Origin: Terana coerulea
Taxonomy: Eukaryota > Basidiomycota > Agaricomycetes > Polyporales > Phanerochaetaceae
Length of the DNA: 64,000 nt
Assembly (NCBI GenBank): GCA_024811115.1
Contig: JAKOGH010000683.1
Span: 62,001 to 126,000 of the forward strand
Direction: 5' to 3'
Below, piece after piece: positions 37,962 through 50,008 of the stretch (position 1 is its first letter; each line of letters opens with the position of its first letter). The notes under the pieces were generated by a model, which made no database searches, had not been told where the DNA came from, and was given only the letters and a program-made list of their open reading frames with translations. The position numbers and the translations under genes were made by a program.

Positions 37962-38214
37962 GTACTGAACGGTTAGGTCAAACACGAGTTTCTGTAAGTA
38001 TTAACAGGCAAAATATTTCTACCGGTTCAACCAATGCTTCGGACCAACAGCTAGGGGGAAGGGAATCAGTTTGGGGTCAAGCTAGCGGGTTTGTAAGAAT
38101 GATAGTGCCCTTTCGAAAGGCTTTACATAATCTCGGAGGATACCGCAAGAGTTACAGTACAGTGTGCAGTCGCTGAGAAATAACAGTCATTTCCTTCAAT
38201 TTCATCCGACATGC

Positions 38215-39412
38215 TCAACCCAGGGCAGTCTCAGAGTATGAGCGTCCACTGATAGTCCCTATGTCGGTGCTGAGCACCGTTGAGAATCCAGGACTTGCCC
38301 TAGAGTCTCTGGAAGTCGTATCCCGACTTTGGGGTACCGCATACTTCGGTAGAGCAACGTCGACGTCGGTGGATGCTCTAGTTGTGGCACCTCTGTCAAC
38401 TCGGATGATGATGAGGTTGAAGTTGATTCCAATGACCATGAGTGTCTGGGACCCAGCTTAGCATCAATGAAGGCACCTTGCCTTGGAGACAGAATTACGC
38501 ACCACATCCGCGACGACATATATAAGCTGGGTGCTTGCGATCTGCGCGCCAAAGCAGAATATGACAAACGCCGTGTAAAGCAGCCCGGACTCGACTATGA
38601 TGCGGGCGACGTTGTCGAGTAGAGAACGTGAGCCGCGCGTATACGACACAAGCTTCTTGGTGATTCTCCGAACGTGCCAAATCTTCCAAACAATCAAGGC
38701 TTCGTGGAGAAGATCAACTACGCTTCGCAAGGTTTACTATAGCATGACTTACCGGTAGTGACTACATTCGTAGCAAGCGTGAACGCGAAACCCATATTCA
38801 TTGCAGCTTTGAATGTAGTCGTCTCCTAGTAGACGAGGGTTTGGATTTGCATATGCATAGACGAGAAATATATCCATTGCGAGGCTACCCAGCCAAAGGA
38901 AGGAGGGGAGGATGATAGCGAGGCGCCGCCGTGAATAGACGACCCAGCATCTGTTTATCTTCAGAAGTGTATGAGCGAGCGATGGAAGGGCCAATGTAAC
39001 ATTGACGTACGAGCAAACCGTCGGCCAAGAGTTGCACCACCTCGGTGCATACAGCCTGAAACAACTTTTCATTAGCTGAAAGCAGCAACTTGAAGAATAG
39101 TCGAAGCCGTACCGCAACCACGGTAAACCACTCGGGAGTATTTGCAAACCCCTCCATAGGACCTCCAGGGCCCTGGTAATACGCAAAAGCATCCAAATGT
39201 TGTCGCACGTCCAGGCCCATCTTCACCGTTATCGAGATGCACATGAGAGCAGCCATAACGATAAGAGTCCAATTGCGTCGCTCCTTCTCTGCGTTTCCCC
39301 AAAATAGTGCGTGAACACACATTCCGAGGGTAACGAGATATACGCCAAATGCGACGGAGACCGTGAACAGGGAAATGACCTCGGCTTCGAGGAAGCGCAC
39401 TGGACTTGCCAT
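38215..39412 (-). CDS. Seven-helix membrane protein, agaricomycete family (copy 3, frame break)
   Basis: Start MASPVRFLEAEVISLFTVSV, then FGVYLVTLGMCVHALFWG, RQHLDAFAYYQGPGGPMEG, VVQLLADGLL / RCWVVYSRR, PSFLWLGSLAMDIFLVYAY, then GLLYTAFVIFCFGAQIA and the signature GINFNLIIIRVDRG. These match copies 1, 2 and 4. Around 38,825 the frame must shift by one base to pass from NPNPRLL to ETTTFKAAMNMGFAFTLATN, a segment that aligns to the TNLLTT helix of the other copies. Either this copy has lost function or one base is wrong. It lies head-to-tail with copy 4, both on the minus strand, with 1.1 kb between them. Confidence 0.75.
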
Positions 39413-40498
39413 GGTGGGCCTGCCACGCCAAAGGTGCTGGAAGGGTTGCGATATAGCATGCGCTGCGGACGAGTGTTTTTAAGCCTGTAGCACAAATACG
39501 CGGGTTGTTTTGGACTACCGGGTGTAGTAGTGGGACCTGTCCAAGCTATCCTGGTCTGATATGCTAGGAAAATTTTTGACCCTTGGTTTCACATTCACCA
39601 CTCGCAATCCTCAGGCTGTACGACATGAAATCTTCAAGTTGGAACACTCACCTCGCGAATTGAAAAGCATTAGGCGCAGCTCAACTTGAATTGAAATTCA
39701 GCCGAATGCTAATTGTGTGTCCGTGCTCAGCAAAATGTGTACAGAAGCTGACGAGAGTACTTACTCATAAGGGATGCACTGAGTTAGTTTTCACACTACA
39801 ATCTCATGCATCTTCCGGACCTCATAGACAATCACATCTTTGTTGCTCCGAAAGATGACCAGCCATAGGCTCAAGCAGCTGGATCTTGAAGAAAAGTTTT
39901 CTTCAGATGTTTGGATGATGAGGAGATGCTGTCAACACTAACTTTAGCACGGGATTTGACGGGATAGCCACGAGGTTCATGTTAACCCCGACATCTACCA
40001 TACACATCTCTGGCTGCCTATAATAAACAGCGATATGGGATAATAGCAGAGAATAGACGTACAGCATACATCCAAGTCATGATAGGATCTCCCATATTGA
40101 CAAAATGCGACTCCGAGAATCATCAGTTGGGTAGAACTTCTACTGCGCTGCGTCGCTTGCACGTCATCACGGTTTGCTTGGAATCATGGGTAGCTGTGAG
40201 CTCTAGGGCGAGTTCACACCCCTTGTGATGTTGGACTCGGACTGGTCGAAGCTGAGGTTGAGCCTAAGGCCCGCTGGCGACTTTGTGGCGCTCGGCGTTT
40301 GCCGCATGGAAGGGCTTCGGCACCTCTCGGCACGTGTTCACGCGCAGACCATTGACAGACGATGCGCGCGAGAAGGGGCAGTCAGTAGTCTGGTTCCATA
40401 GTGCACAAACGGTACGCCGAATCAACTGTACGTAGAACCTTCTAAATAATCGTCCGAGGAGTGGTATTAAGTGATGACAGGGGATGCAAATCGGGATT
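39413..40498. other. Intergenic between two seven-helix paralogs
   Basis: No gene is supported. At 40,266-40,307 lies one copy of a short dispersed motif (CTTTGTGGCGCTCGGC) also seen at 48.2, 50.2 and 56.0 kb. Confidence 0.45.
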
Positions 40499-41740
40499 TT
40501 AGACCGCCTGGTCTGCTCCCGCGCCCGCCGCTGCTTTGGGTTCGCTTTCATAAACTTCCGATAAAGAACTTGCCGAGGAATGGCTTTCAACTTCCGTGGA
40601 TAGAACCACCTGGAGTATAGCATCACGTCTGGAGCGTGACGCGCATCGATCGGAATGGAGTTGGACGGTACTGAGTGGGCCTGTCGCGACAGACGATGTG
40701 GAAGTGCCAGCACCGTAGTTAACGCGAATGATAATGAGATTGAAGTTGATTCCAATCACGGCTAGCATCTGTGTATGCATATCGAAATGAGTTGGACGTT
40801 TGCGTGATTGAATCAATAGACGTACGACATCCGCAATGGTGTAAGTGGCATTACTCCCAGCGAACTCCGTGCCGAAGCACAGAATGACGAAGACCGTGTA
40901 TAGCAAGCCGGACTCGACAACCATTCTGACGACGTTGGCAAGTTTTGTGCGCGAGCAATTACGTGTTGACAAGAACCTCGACGTTTGTTTGAGGATGCGC
41001 GAGATTTTCCACACGATTAACCCTAGGACGTTGTCGCTGAGAATGAAATATGCTGTATACACTTTGAAGACCCACCGGTCGTCAGTATGTTTGTGACAAG
41101 TGTGATTGAAAGGCCAGTGTTGAGCAGTATGCCGAGCATCCTAGCATTGCCTGGTATCGCCGCGATGGTGGGATAGACGTAGATGAGCGACACCGATACC
41201 CCAACATTGGCAAGCCATAGAAGCGCAGGCACAGCGACAACCAGCCAGTGGTACGAGTAGACAACCAAGCATCTATATACCTAGTAGACCTTAGCTGATT
41301 GATATGGTGGCAATGCTGAGATCGGAGGAGCTTACGAGTAACCCGTCTCCCATCAGTTCCACAACTTGGATACACACAGTCTGATGAATAGGAGATAGGT
41401 TCAATTTCCCATAGAAACCGTAAGCTGGACACACGTACCGATAGAATATCGACCGCAGGCGACATGCTTGCAATCGCCTCGAGAGCTCCTCCGGGGCCCT
41501 TGTAGAATATGAATGCGTGGAGGTTCCCTGGAGAACCAGGATCACTTTCAAAGTGATCAGCGCAAATATGCAGCCGGTCATCGCGACCAAACACCAGCTG
41601 AATCTCTTCCTCTCGCTCCCATGTCTCCAGAACATGGCGCGGATACAGGCTCCGGCGCTCACTAGGTAGATTCCATAGGCGACAGACAGCAGGAAGAGGG
41701 AGAGGAGCTGCGCCTCGTCGAGCGGGAGACCGTCGCTCAT
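40499..41740 (-). CDS. Seven-helix membrane protein, agaricomycete family (copy 4, frame break)
   Basis: Start MSDGLPLDEAQLLSLFLLSV, then YGIYLVSAGACIRAMFW and KVILVLQG. In a frame one base away come NLHAFIFYKGPGGALEA, VVELMGDGLL / VYRCLVVYSYHW, PALLWLANVGVSVSLIYVY, TLVTNILTT, LIVWKISRI, GLLYTVFVILCFGTEFAGSNATY and the signature AVIGINFNLIIIRV. The break is at about 41,525, in CAGGGAACC; one more G in that run restores QGNLHAF. The C-terminal tail has a charged segment (VVLSTEVESHS) shared with copies 2 and 3. Function is unknown, as for the other copies. Confidence 0.76.
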
Positions 41741-42542
41741 GGAGGGCCGGCCACCAGTGGGATTGAGTGGACTTCCTGGGACACATCGAGTCTTATAACA
41801 ACCTGCAATGCCGTGCGTTCATACAACAGTATGGCTGTGTAAATAGATGGATAGACCAGCTCATTGGAACCTTGGGCAGCTGACCGCGCTTAAGTATGGG
41901 AACCCACACATGAGATGAGTTGTATCTCAGTGCGACAGACCCTTCAAATCCAAAATTGTCAGTAACTTGACTCAACGCCGACAAATGAGACCTACTCGAC
42001 AGCTCATCGACACTAAGAAGAGATTCCGCACAAAAGATGTGAGATGTGGACGCAACGCACAGCCTAGAGATGGGCGTTCTCCGCTGGTTTGCTCGACGAC
42101 AGTTCATCCAATCAAGTTCTTGCCCGACGACTGGATGTGAAGTATCTGTGTATTACCGAATACGAGGACCTGAATCTGGCAGAAGTGCTGATGGTCTCCT
42201 GACAGCTGCGCACTGCGAAGATGGTGGCGTGCAGTTATGACGGAACTTCAATTGAGATGGTATCCCTTTTGCATTATTCCCGTCCAGCCGGGCAGCATGC
42301 GCGTTTCGGCAGACAGCGGGCCAATCGTGTTGCGTCTCGCCGGCTGACTTTCCGTCTCAGTGTATGCCGCCAAACACCAACTCAACGTATGGCTTCCCTA
42401 GGTAACTTAGCAGAGAGGCCAGTCCCTTGTCCTCAGACTGTATGAACGGAACATATTTGAGTTGATATTGTACGTTACCTTTACATCTATATTCTACACG
42501 TCAATCGCTTGCTCCTACTCCCTTGTTTGTCATGCGTTCTCC
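41741..42542. other. Intergenic, no gene seen
   Basis: Contains the promoter of seven-helix copy 4 and the 3' flank of the NAD-salvage gene. No coding pattern is recognised. Confidence 0.45.
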
Positions 42543-44478
42543 TCAGTGAGAATGGGTCTCCGCTTGGATCCCAAACGTCTGCTTCACGATGGCAACTGTC
42601 TCAGGATCACCCGTATTCTATAGACGACGCCAGCTTCAATAAGCAGGTAAACGAAGGATGTGTCAGCCTACGCACCTTGGTCAACTCATCGCTAATCTTT
42701 ACACAGTGCTTCCCGTCCACTCCAGCGAGCTTGATAACCATGTTCAGCGCCTTGCTCTTCTCTTTGCCCCCGCTGGACGCCTTGTGAAAGTCGTTTGTCA
42801 GGCTCGTGCCAATGCCAAACGACGCTACGAGTAATCCGTTAGGCACACTTCCCATTGAATCAAAAGGACAGCGTACCTTTGAACCCTTCCTTGGTACATT
42901 GCTCCCGAAGCTTCAGCGCCTTCTCCACGTTGAGGCTGTCGCTGTAGATGAGCACCTTGTCGCGGTGGTCGACGCCGAAGGACTCGAAAACCTCGCGCGC
43001 ACGCGGCGCATACACAAAGGGGTCGCCCGAGTCCTGACGGAGCCCGTGCCACTTCCTGGCACGCTTGGCGTCGAAGTCCTGCGGAGGTCGAAGAGCAAGT
43101 GTGAGAAGGAGAAGACGGCAGGCAGTTATTGACGGAGAGCGGCATACACACCTTGTAGAATGCCTCGGTACTGAAGGTGTCGGTAAGTGCCAGAAGTAAA
43201 ACGTTCGGGTAGACGGTCTCCCATATATCTAGCGCGACGGCGTTGACGTGGTCGTATCCCTTCAACGCTCCGATCTGTGCACAGCGTTGTGAGTTATCAA
43301 CGGTTTACAGGTATCATTCGAGCGCGCTAAGGCGATAGAAAGTCATAACAGAGCAGCGAGCAAACTTACACCCATGAACCACTCGCTATACAGCTGAGGT
43401 TAATCCAGAAATCAAAGTCACCGGAAGGGAGAGATATAAACAATTGACTTACTGAGCAATTGTGCCAATCGGCTGTATGTCATGTTTTTGCGCCAGGTGT
43501 ACCTGAGAAAGACAGGGTGTGTTCAGAATGCGTTGCAGGCATTCATACAAGCCAACAGGACGCACGTTGCTCGTACCCATCAACTTGCCCTTCAGACCTG
43601 CGGGCTTCTGCCTTGCTTCTTCAGAGCCCTGAAATTCTTGATGGGCTTTCGCGAGAGTACCGACAACGAGATCTTGGATGTGATAGGAACGGCGACGACG
43701 CGTGCCGAACTCGCTGAAGACGCATTCATTACGGAGGTATGTCATGGCTTTCTCGTACGCGATCTCTACCCAAGTATGTAAGTCGCGAATAGAGTCGCAA
43801 AAGTGACTTGAACGTACCTCCTTGACCTTCATAGTTCCAATCAGTGTCCACCGTTGTGTAATAGAGCTCGCTCAAAGTAGACATGAGAGGCACCTCCCAC
43901 AGAATGGTCTCGTGCCATGGACCGGTGGCCTCAATTTCTATTCTTCCTTCTTGCTTCCTTGAGTCCCCGGCGTGAGTCATGTCTTTAGGCACGAAACGAG
44001 CATTCACTTGTTCTGGCTTGAAGCGATAAGTGGACAGGTATATGAGGTATTGCTCCCCAAAGGACGGACAGGTCTTGCTGAGCCAGGTACGCTCTTCGCT
44101 TGTTAAGCGTATCTCACCAAAGCCTATTCAGCACAGTTAGACAGGAGAAGGTGGAGGTAGCAATGGGAAGGCGTACGCTGTACGCTTTCGACATACAAGT
44201 CGAAGCATTCCTTGGTAAAGTAGACGTCCTTGTCTCGGTGCGTGAAGCTATACGTCGCTACGACTTCTGGAAAGTGCAGCAGCACTGCTTGCTGCATCGT
44301 AAACTACACTTCCATGCCGTAATTTTCGGAAGACAGGACGCGAATGAGATGAGAGTAAGCGCGGACAGAGCAAGCGTAAGCAGCGAGATAAGACCAAGTA
44401 AATCTCTGAACGTACCTTGTACAAGTCTGTGTCTAGCAAAGATGGTGGTACCGCAAGTCGTGTAGTTCCTGGGGGCAT
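42543..44478 (-). CDS. NPT1: Nicotinate phosphoribosyltransferase
   Basis: This enzyme makes nicotinate mononucleotide from nicotinate and PRPP with ATP hydrolysis, the salvage entry to NAD. Start MPPGTTRLAVPPSLLDTDLYK, joined to LTMQQAVLLHFP. Family motifs follow in order: TYSFTHRD, WEVPLMSTLSELYY, VFSEFGTRRRRS, LMGTSNV, LALTDTFSTEAFYK, HGLRQDSGDPFVYAPR, LIYSDSLNVEKAL and FGIGTSLTNDF. The end is NTGDPETVAIVKQTFGIQ and a stop at 42,543. The catalytic-histidine region (FGTRRRRSYHIQD) and phosphate-binding segments are intact. There are about nine exons, all in frame. It matches the length of fungal enzymes (about 430 residues). A hairpin and a palindrome lie 110-160 bases upstream of the start. 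Confidence 0.93.
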
Positions 44479-44589
44479 GCTGACAAGTAATATGTGTATG
44501 ATGTAGAGTAGTTATAGAGAGGAGGAGGAGGAAAGAAAAGGTATGAGGAAGGAAGCCTGACTCGGAGCAGGGTCACGTAGAGTCAAGTG

Positions 44590-44637
44590 TAATCTAATCT
44601 CCTCTACGATTAGATTAGATGCGCATTAAGCGCTTAA
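44590..44637. promoter_or_regulatory. Hairpin and palindrome upstream of NPT1
   Basis: TAATCTAATC (44,590-44,599) pairs perfectly with GATTAGATTA (44,608-44,617) around an 8-base loop. A perfect 12-base palindrome, TTAAGCGCTTAA, follows at 44,626-44,637. They sit 112-159 bases upstream of the NPT1 start. Function is unknown; a transcription-factor site or the end of a small transposon are both possible. Confidence 0.55.
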
Positions 44638-45920
44638 GCGCCGACTTGAGCCCGCGCTTAGCCTTGCTTGCTCTCGAACACTCATGTTGCACTCATGACT
44701 GGGTATCTGAAAGCCACACTTCTGCTTGACTCGACTAACTTGCTGGCATAAATTCTGATATGGATTCGATGCAATGACAGCAATATGCGTATCAAGCTGA
44801 ACAGACCGCCGTCGCCGTTAGCCGGAGGTATGTAGCCACCCATGTATATGTAGTGAGAACGGCTCAGCTAATCTCACCGCCTGCCGTAGAATCTATGTGT
44901 ATTACATTCGCGGTTTATGATATGATTGTGGCTGCCATGGATGACGTGTGAATTTCAGCGTTTGCTGCATTTGTATAGGAGATTTATCGCCCTGGCAAGG
45001 CCAACATGAGAACACCAATCCAACTATCGTTCATCCTTCGCGAAATCCTCTTGTCTTTGGGCCCAGGGTGAAGTGCTCAGATGCAGTTTGGCATGCTTGA
45101 AAGGCTGGGGAAAAGGTGCGTTATGCAACGCACACCTCTCCGATTATTGTATGCTGATAGTGCTGTAGTCGCTTACGGTACGGCCCACGGTTCTACCTCT
45201 GACATGCGAGACTTGTAAAGCATCCTACTTCACGATGAAAGAACAGCCAGAACATCCTCGCTTTGCCTCGTATCACACTCAAAGCAACCTGAACAGAACT
45301 CACCCTCGGTACCCATTTATTGTGATGCATAAATGCACTTCGACGGATAACCCGTTCCCCGGCGTATGTATGCGCGTCGGGCGGAACACCGGAGGTAATG
45401 ATGCGCAAGGCAACGGTGCCGAAGATCACTAGCCAAGGGCCGGACGGTGCACGTTGGTGCTTCGGCGTTGCTGGGTAGTGCGTGGCGACAGCCGGCGGCA
45501 GCATGGGCGGGCGAGCGTCGCTATGCTGAAGATCGACGATCGCGTTCACCGATCGTCCGGGATGCGCACGGTTGTGGTCTAGAGCGGGTTGAGATCTGTA
45601 CCTGACAGAGATAGCGGAGGTGAGCGAGCACACTTTTGTCAAGAATTGGCATGTCTTGCAGCCTGGTTGCGACGTGTGCGCCATTCCGCGTTGTTCTTAG
45701 GAAGTCAGATAAAAACCGGGAAACTACCCCTTCGGTGAGCCATTTCTAAACCAATACATTGAGCCAGATATGACGTGTCATCCCGAAGGTCAAATGCCTG
45801 CCTCTGCTTCCGCCCCGCCACCAATCTTCACGACCGACGCAACGCAGCTGTCCACGTGGCGGCAAACATCTTTGTGGCGACGGCAGGGAGTCTTCCTTCG
45901 CTGGAATGACCTGATGTTGG

Positions 45921-45990
45921 TATGGACGCCCGTCGCATGATTCCCCTCGGTCCGCCCGGTTACTCCGACGAATTGGTCCCGGTCACGATG
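45921..45990 (+). promoter_or_regulatory. Conserved upstream block of pectinesterase 1
   Basis: GGACGCCCGTCGCATGATT and CGGTTACTCCGACGA recur in almost the same form at 48,390-48,460, at the same distance (about 200-210 bases) from the next pectinesterase start. Retention after duplication suggests shared promoter elements. Confidence 0.55.
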
Positions 45991-46134
45991 GTCTTTTTCG
46001 ATGACCAGGATGGATCAAATCAAGCTACGTGTATGAAAGGAATTGCCAGAGAGCACGTATAAGTTGGCTGCCTCGACGCGAACCACTGTAGGTATCCTCG
46101 CCTGCCTCGCCTGCCTGCTCCATATCGCGGAAGA

Positions 46135-47565
46135 ATGCGCCTCTCACTCTCGACTTACGTCGCGTTCCTGTCCACCAGCGCCCTCTGGTCGGTCGCTCTT
46201 GCGGCAACGAGGACCACACCGCCATCTGGTGCTGTTGTCGTCAACCCCACCCCGTCGTCTGGCCAGTACAAGACGATATCGTCTGCAGTAGCGGCGCTCC
46301 CCAACACTTCCGCGGCTGCGACGATCTTCATCTACCCTGGGACTTACAAGGAGCAGGTTCTCATTAACCGATCTGGGCCTGTAAAAGTACGCTAGGTCGA
46401 GCTCGCTTACGTCGAATACTCGCTCATACCAGTGGTTTGCAGCTTCTCGGCTACACCGTCGAACACGCAGGACTTCAAGTCCAACAAGGTCGTCATCTCT
46501 CACAGCGCTTCGCTCGCGACGGCGGGTTCAGATGATGCCACGGGAACCCTCCGAGTGAAGGGCTCCAACATCGCACTCTACAACATCGACGTTCGCAATG
46601 ATTTCGGCGTCGCGTCGAGCAACGGCCAGGCAATCGCGCTGAGTGCTTACGCGGACAAGTTTGGCGCGTATGCGTGCCGATTCTACAGCTACCAGGTAGG
46701 CCGACACGCACCAGTTCGATGATAAGTGCGGTTGCTTACTACCGTTTTCTGTTTAATAGGATACTTTGCTGGCTCAGCAGGGCAAGCAGGTCTACTTGAA
46801 GTCTTATATCGAGGTACGTGCTTAATCTCTACCGCGTGACCGCGTACCCATACCCCGTGCCATCTCAGGGAGCCGTCGACTTTATTTTCGGCCAGCATGC
46901 CTCGGCCTACTTCGAGGGCAACACAATCGCAAGCAAGGGTGCTGGCTGCATCACCGCCTCCGGGAGGGCATCAAGCGAAGCCAGCGCGTGTATGTCCTTC
47001 ACTGCGCCGTCTCGAGTGCGGGCACGCTAAGCCCTGCTCTAGACGTCTTTAACAAGAACACCATCGTGAAGGCCTCTGATGCGTTCTCCAACGTGACGAG
47101 CAAGACGTACCTGGGTAGACCTTGGGCAGGTGAGTTCCCGCATCAATTCTTCCCTTCGCTCAGTTTTCTCATGTCGAACTTGTCAGACTATGCAAAGTAA
47201 GCAGTCGTCAATGCCGAAAGCCCGTTAGGATGCTGACTACCCGTCCTTGTCGTCGCAGGGTTATCTTCAAGAACACCGTGATCACCCTACCCGTACGTAC
47301 CGCCCACCCTCGCTCTCAATCATTCGCTGAACCAGTTTTTGGTTCACAGTTGAACAGCGCCGTCTGGTCCTCGTGGTCCTCATCCGACCCGCGCACCGAC
47401 CACATCCTCTTCGGCGAGTACAACAGCACCGGATCTGGCGTGTCTGGAGCGAAGCGCCCGTCGTTCGCCACCACGCTCACTTCGACCCAAGCCAACACGT
47501 ACACGATCGCGACCACGGTCGGAAGCGACTACACGAGCTGGGTCGATACGTCGTATCTCTCGTAG
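46135..47565 (+). CDS. Pectin methylesterase (CE8), copy 1
   Basis: A secreted esterase that de-esterifies homogalacturonan. The signal peptide (STYVAFLSTSALWSVALA) is clear. CE8 motifs appear in order: GTYKEQV, GQAIALSAYADKF, YQDTLLAQQGKQVYLKSY with the catalytic Asp, GAVDFIFGQHASAYFEGN with the second Asp, and TYLGRPWADYAKV with substrate-binding Arg and Trp. The C-terminal end is SWVDTSYLS. Exon 1 is 46,135-46,386 (252 bases). At the expected acceptor (46,442) the frame runs into a stop, because this copy has one base more than copy 2 (ACCGTCGAACACG against ACCACAAACACC). An alternative acceptor at 46,470 restores the frame but drops about nine residues. It is followed by copy 2 in tandem. 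Confidence 0.88.
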
Positions 47566-48588
47566 GCATCTCCGGTTCTGCTGCGAACGAAATATCATCA
47601 GCTGTTTATGCCTTCAGTCTCACTTGGTGGTTGCGAGTTCGAATATCGGTGGTCTCTTCAGATGAAGTATTGGGCGAGGTTATGGAGCTCTTAGAAAGCC
47701 GCGCGAAACGATTTCGGCTGTGCTTAGGGCATTAACTGAATTCTTGATCCCACGGCGCGCGCTTGCGCTTATGGGGTGTCACGACGTGTCCTTTCCCACA
47801 GATACGCTCTCCATTGACCTTGACGTCCATGACTGGTAACCGAGTAGGAGGTACGTGTCAGTGGCGTTTGGGAGACGTTGCGACTCATAAATATCCCAAT
47901 AGAAACCTACACGTATCAGGTATCATTCCCCAATATCATGCCAAAGAAACCCAATCTCGCGTGGTTTGTCGTGTTTTACTTCGCCACGGTGAAGCAGGTT
48001 CAGTGCGTGTTTCACATTGACTCCAGCCATCCTGTTCTCAGAAGGTATTTATCACCTTTCAGGTACCATGAAAAGGGTGTGCCGTGGTCTCACCGGTTGT
48101 CAATGGCTTTCCCGAGCATCTTACTGCTGCGATAACCACCGCAGCGGTGTTTCTGTGGACCAACGTGATTTTACCGGGCCACTTCTGAGTCTGGCTGGTT
48201 GACGTGCGAGCTGTCGGGAGCATCCGGCAGAACGCCACAAAGGCTAAGTAACTTGGACAACATGTGCCGCACTTCTTCCGCCGCGCCATTGCGCGCCGCG
48301 TGTCACACAAAACGGCCCACATGCTGCGCGGCTTTGTATGTGGCAACGTATGAAGATTGCTACTGTTATGGGACGGTCTCATGCGACGGTGGACGCCCAT
48401 CGCATGATGTCCGTCGGTCCGTCTGGTTACTCCGACGAGCGGAGCAGGTCACGATGGCCATCTAGGATCTTCACGCATAATCCAATTCAACTCAGTATGA
48501 ACGGAATATCCACCGAGCATTCATAAGGGTGCGTGCCCCAACACTGGCCGTAAGTCCACTCACTGACCAACTCCTGACCGCAGGAATC
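47566..48588. other. Spacer between the two pectinesterase genes
   Basis: No gene. It contains a dispersed short motif on the minus strand at 48,221-48,250 and the promoter block of copy 2 at 48,390-48,460. Confidence 0.5.
48390..48460 (+). promoter_or_regulatory. Conserved upstream block of pectinesterase 2
   Basis: GGACGCCCATCGCATGAT, then TCGGTCCG, GGTTACTCCGACGA and TCACGATGG match the block upstream of copy 1. They lie about 200 bases before the start codon. Confidence 0.55.
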
Positions 48589-50008
48589 ATGCAACTGACA
48601 TTCTCGACGTGTGTAGCTTTTCTGTTTCACAGCAGCCTCTGGGCGGCTGCTCTCGCGGCTTCGAGGACTTCGCCTCCCGCTGGCGCCGTTGTCGTCAACC
48701 CGAATGCGTCGTCTGGCCAGTTCAAAACATTGTCGGCTGCCGTCGCGTCGCTTCCGAACACGGCGGCGGCGGCAACGATCTTCATCTACCCTGGGACCTA
48801 CCAAGAGCAAGTCCTCATCAATCGTCCGGGACCCGTAACGGTATGTCACATTTCGTCTGTTCGTCCCCACTCAGTCATGAATTTTCGATGCAGGTATTCG
48901 GCTACACCACAAACACCGCGGACTTCGCGGCTAACCAAGTCGTGATTGCTCACAACGCGTCGCTTGCCACGTCTACGTCGGACGATACCACGGGGACTCT
49001 TCGTGTCAAGGGCTCGAACATCGCGCTCTACAACATCGACGTGCGAAATGACTTTGGCGTCGCGTCGACCAACGGCCAGGCGATTGCGCTTAGCGCGTAT
49101 GCAGACAAATTTGGCGCGTATGCGTGCCGCTTCTTCAGCTATCAGGTGTGTTTTACCGTATGAATCATGTAACTAAGGGATGCTTATGAATATCCCCCGG
49201 TGCACAGGATACCTTGTATGCCAATCAGGGAAACCAGGTGTATTTGAAGTCGTACATTGAGGTTCATCTTATTCTCGTGTTATCGTCATCGTCCTGCACT
49301 GACGTATGTATTACAGGGTGGCGTAGATTTTATTTTTGGCCGGGAAGCCTCGGCTTACTTCGAGGGTAACACGATCGCCAGCAAGGGTGCTGGCTGCGTC
49401 ACCGCTTCAGGACGAGAATCAAACGACAGTAACATATGTATGTTGAGTCCTACAATATATACGTATTGCGTCGCTGACTTTCAATGCAGACCTTTTTGAG
49501 AACAATACCGTCATCCAGGCGTCGGATGCTTTCTCTAACGTGACGGGCAAGACATTCCTAGGCAGACCTTGGGGAGGTAAGTCCACTCTGATCCATTGCG
49601 CGAATGACTTTTAGCTTACCTTGTTGCTATCAGACTTTGCAAAGTGAGTGGTCGACGATAAGAAGCGGACCAGACAGGACTAAACATCATCCTTCCTTTC
49701 TGCAGAGTTGTCTTCAAGAACACAGTCGTCACCCTGCCCGTACGTTTGTCTTGGCCGTCGTTCCCGGTCGTGTGCTCAGATTAAATTTATAGTTGAACAA
49801 GGCCATCTGGTCCGAATGGTCTTCAACGGACCCACGCACGGACAATATTCTCTTTGCCGAGTTCAACAGCACCGGGCCGGGCGTCTCGGGCGCTACCCGT
49901 CCGTCGTTCGCGACTGTGCTCTCGCAGAGCCAGGCGAATGCCTACACCATCGCTACAGCGGTTGGAAGTGACTACACCAGCTGGGTAGATACGAGCTATC
50001 TCTCATAG
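48589..50008 (+). CDS. Pectin methylesterase (CE8), copy 2
   Basis: Tandem paralog of copy 1 with the same intron positions. The ATG at 48,589 opens a signal peptide (TFSTCVAFLFHSSLWAAALA). CE8 motifs: GTYQEQV, GQAIALSAYADKF, YQDTLYANQGNQVYLKSY, GGVDFIFGREASAYFEGN and FLGRPWGD. It ends SWVDTSYLS. Exon 1 ends GPVT; the next exon starts VFGYTTNTADF with no frame problem, so this copy is the intact one. The two proteins look highly similar throughout, implying a recent duplication. Likely role: pectin breakdown during growth on plant material. Confidence 0.93.

Larger units (their letters stand above)
44479..46134. other. 1.65 kb divergent intergenic region
   Basis: Holds the NPT1 promoter on the left and the first pectinesterase promoter on the right. 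An open frame at 45,193-45,684 (-) has no motif and is not called. Confidence 0.45.

Noticed and set aside
45193..45684. 163-codon minus-strand open frame
   Set aside because: No recognisable domain and no support from neighbours or codon pattern.
47620..47660. GAGTTCGAATATC resembling a tRNA T-loop
   Set aside because: Flanking bases do not form a cloverleaf; it lies just after the pectinesterase 1 stop.
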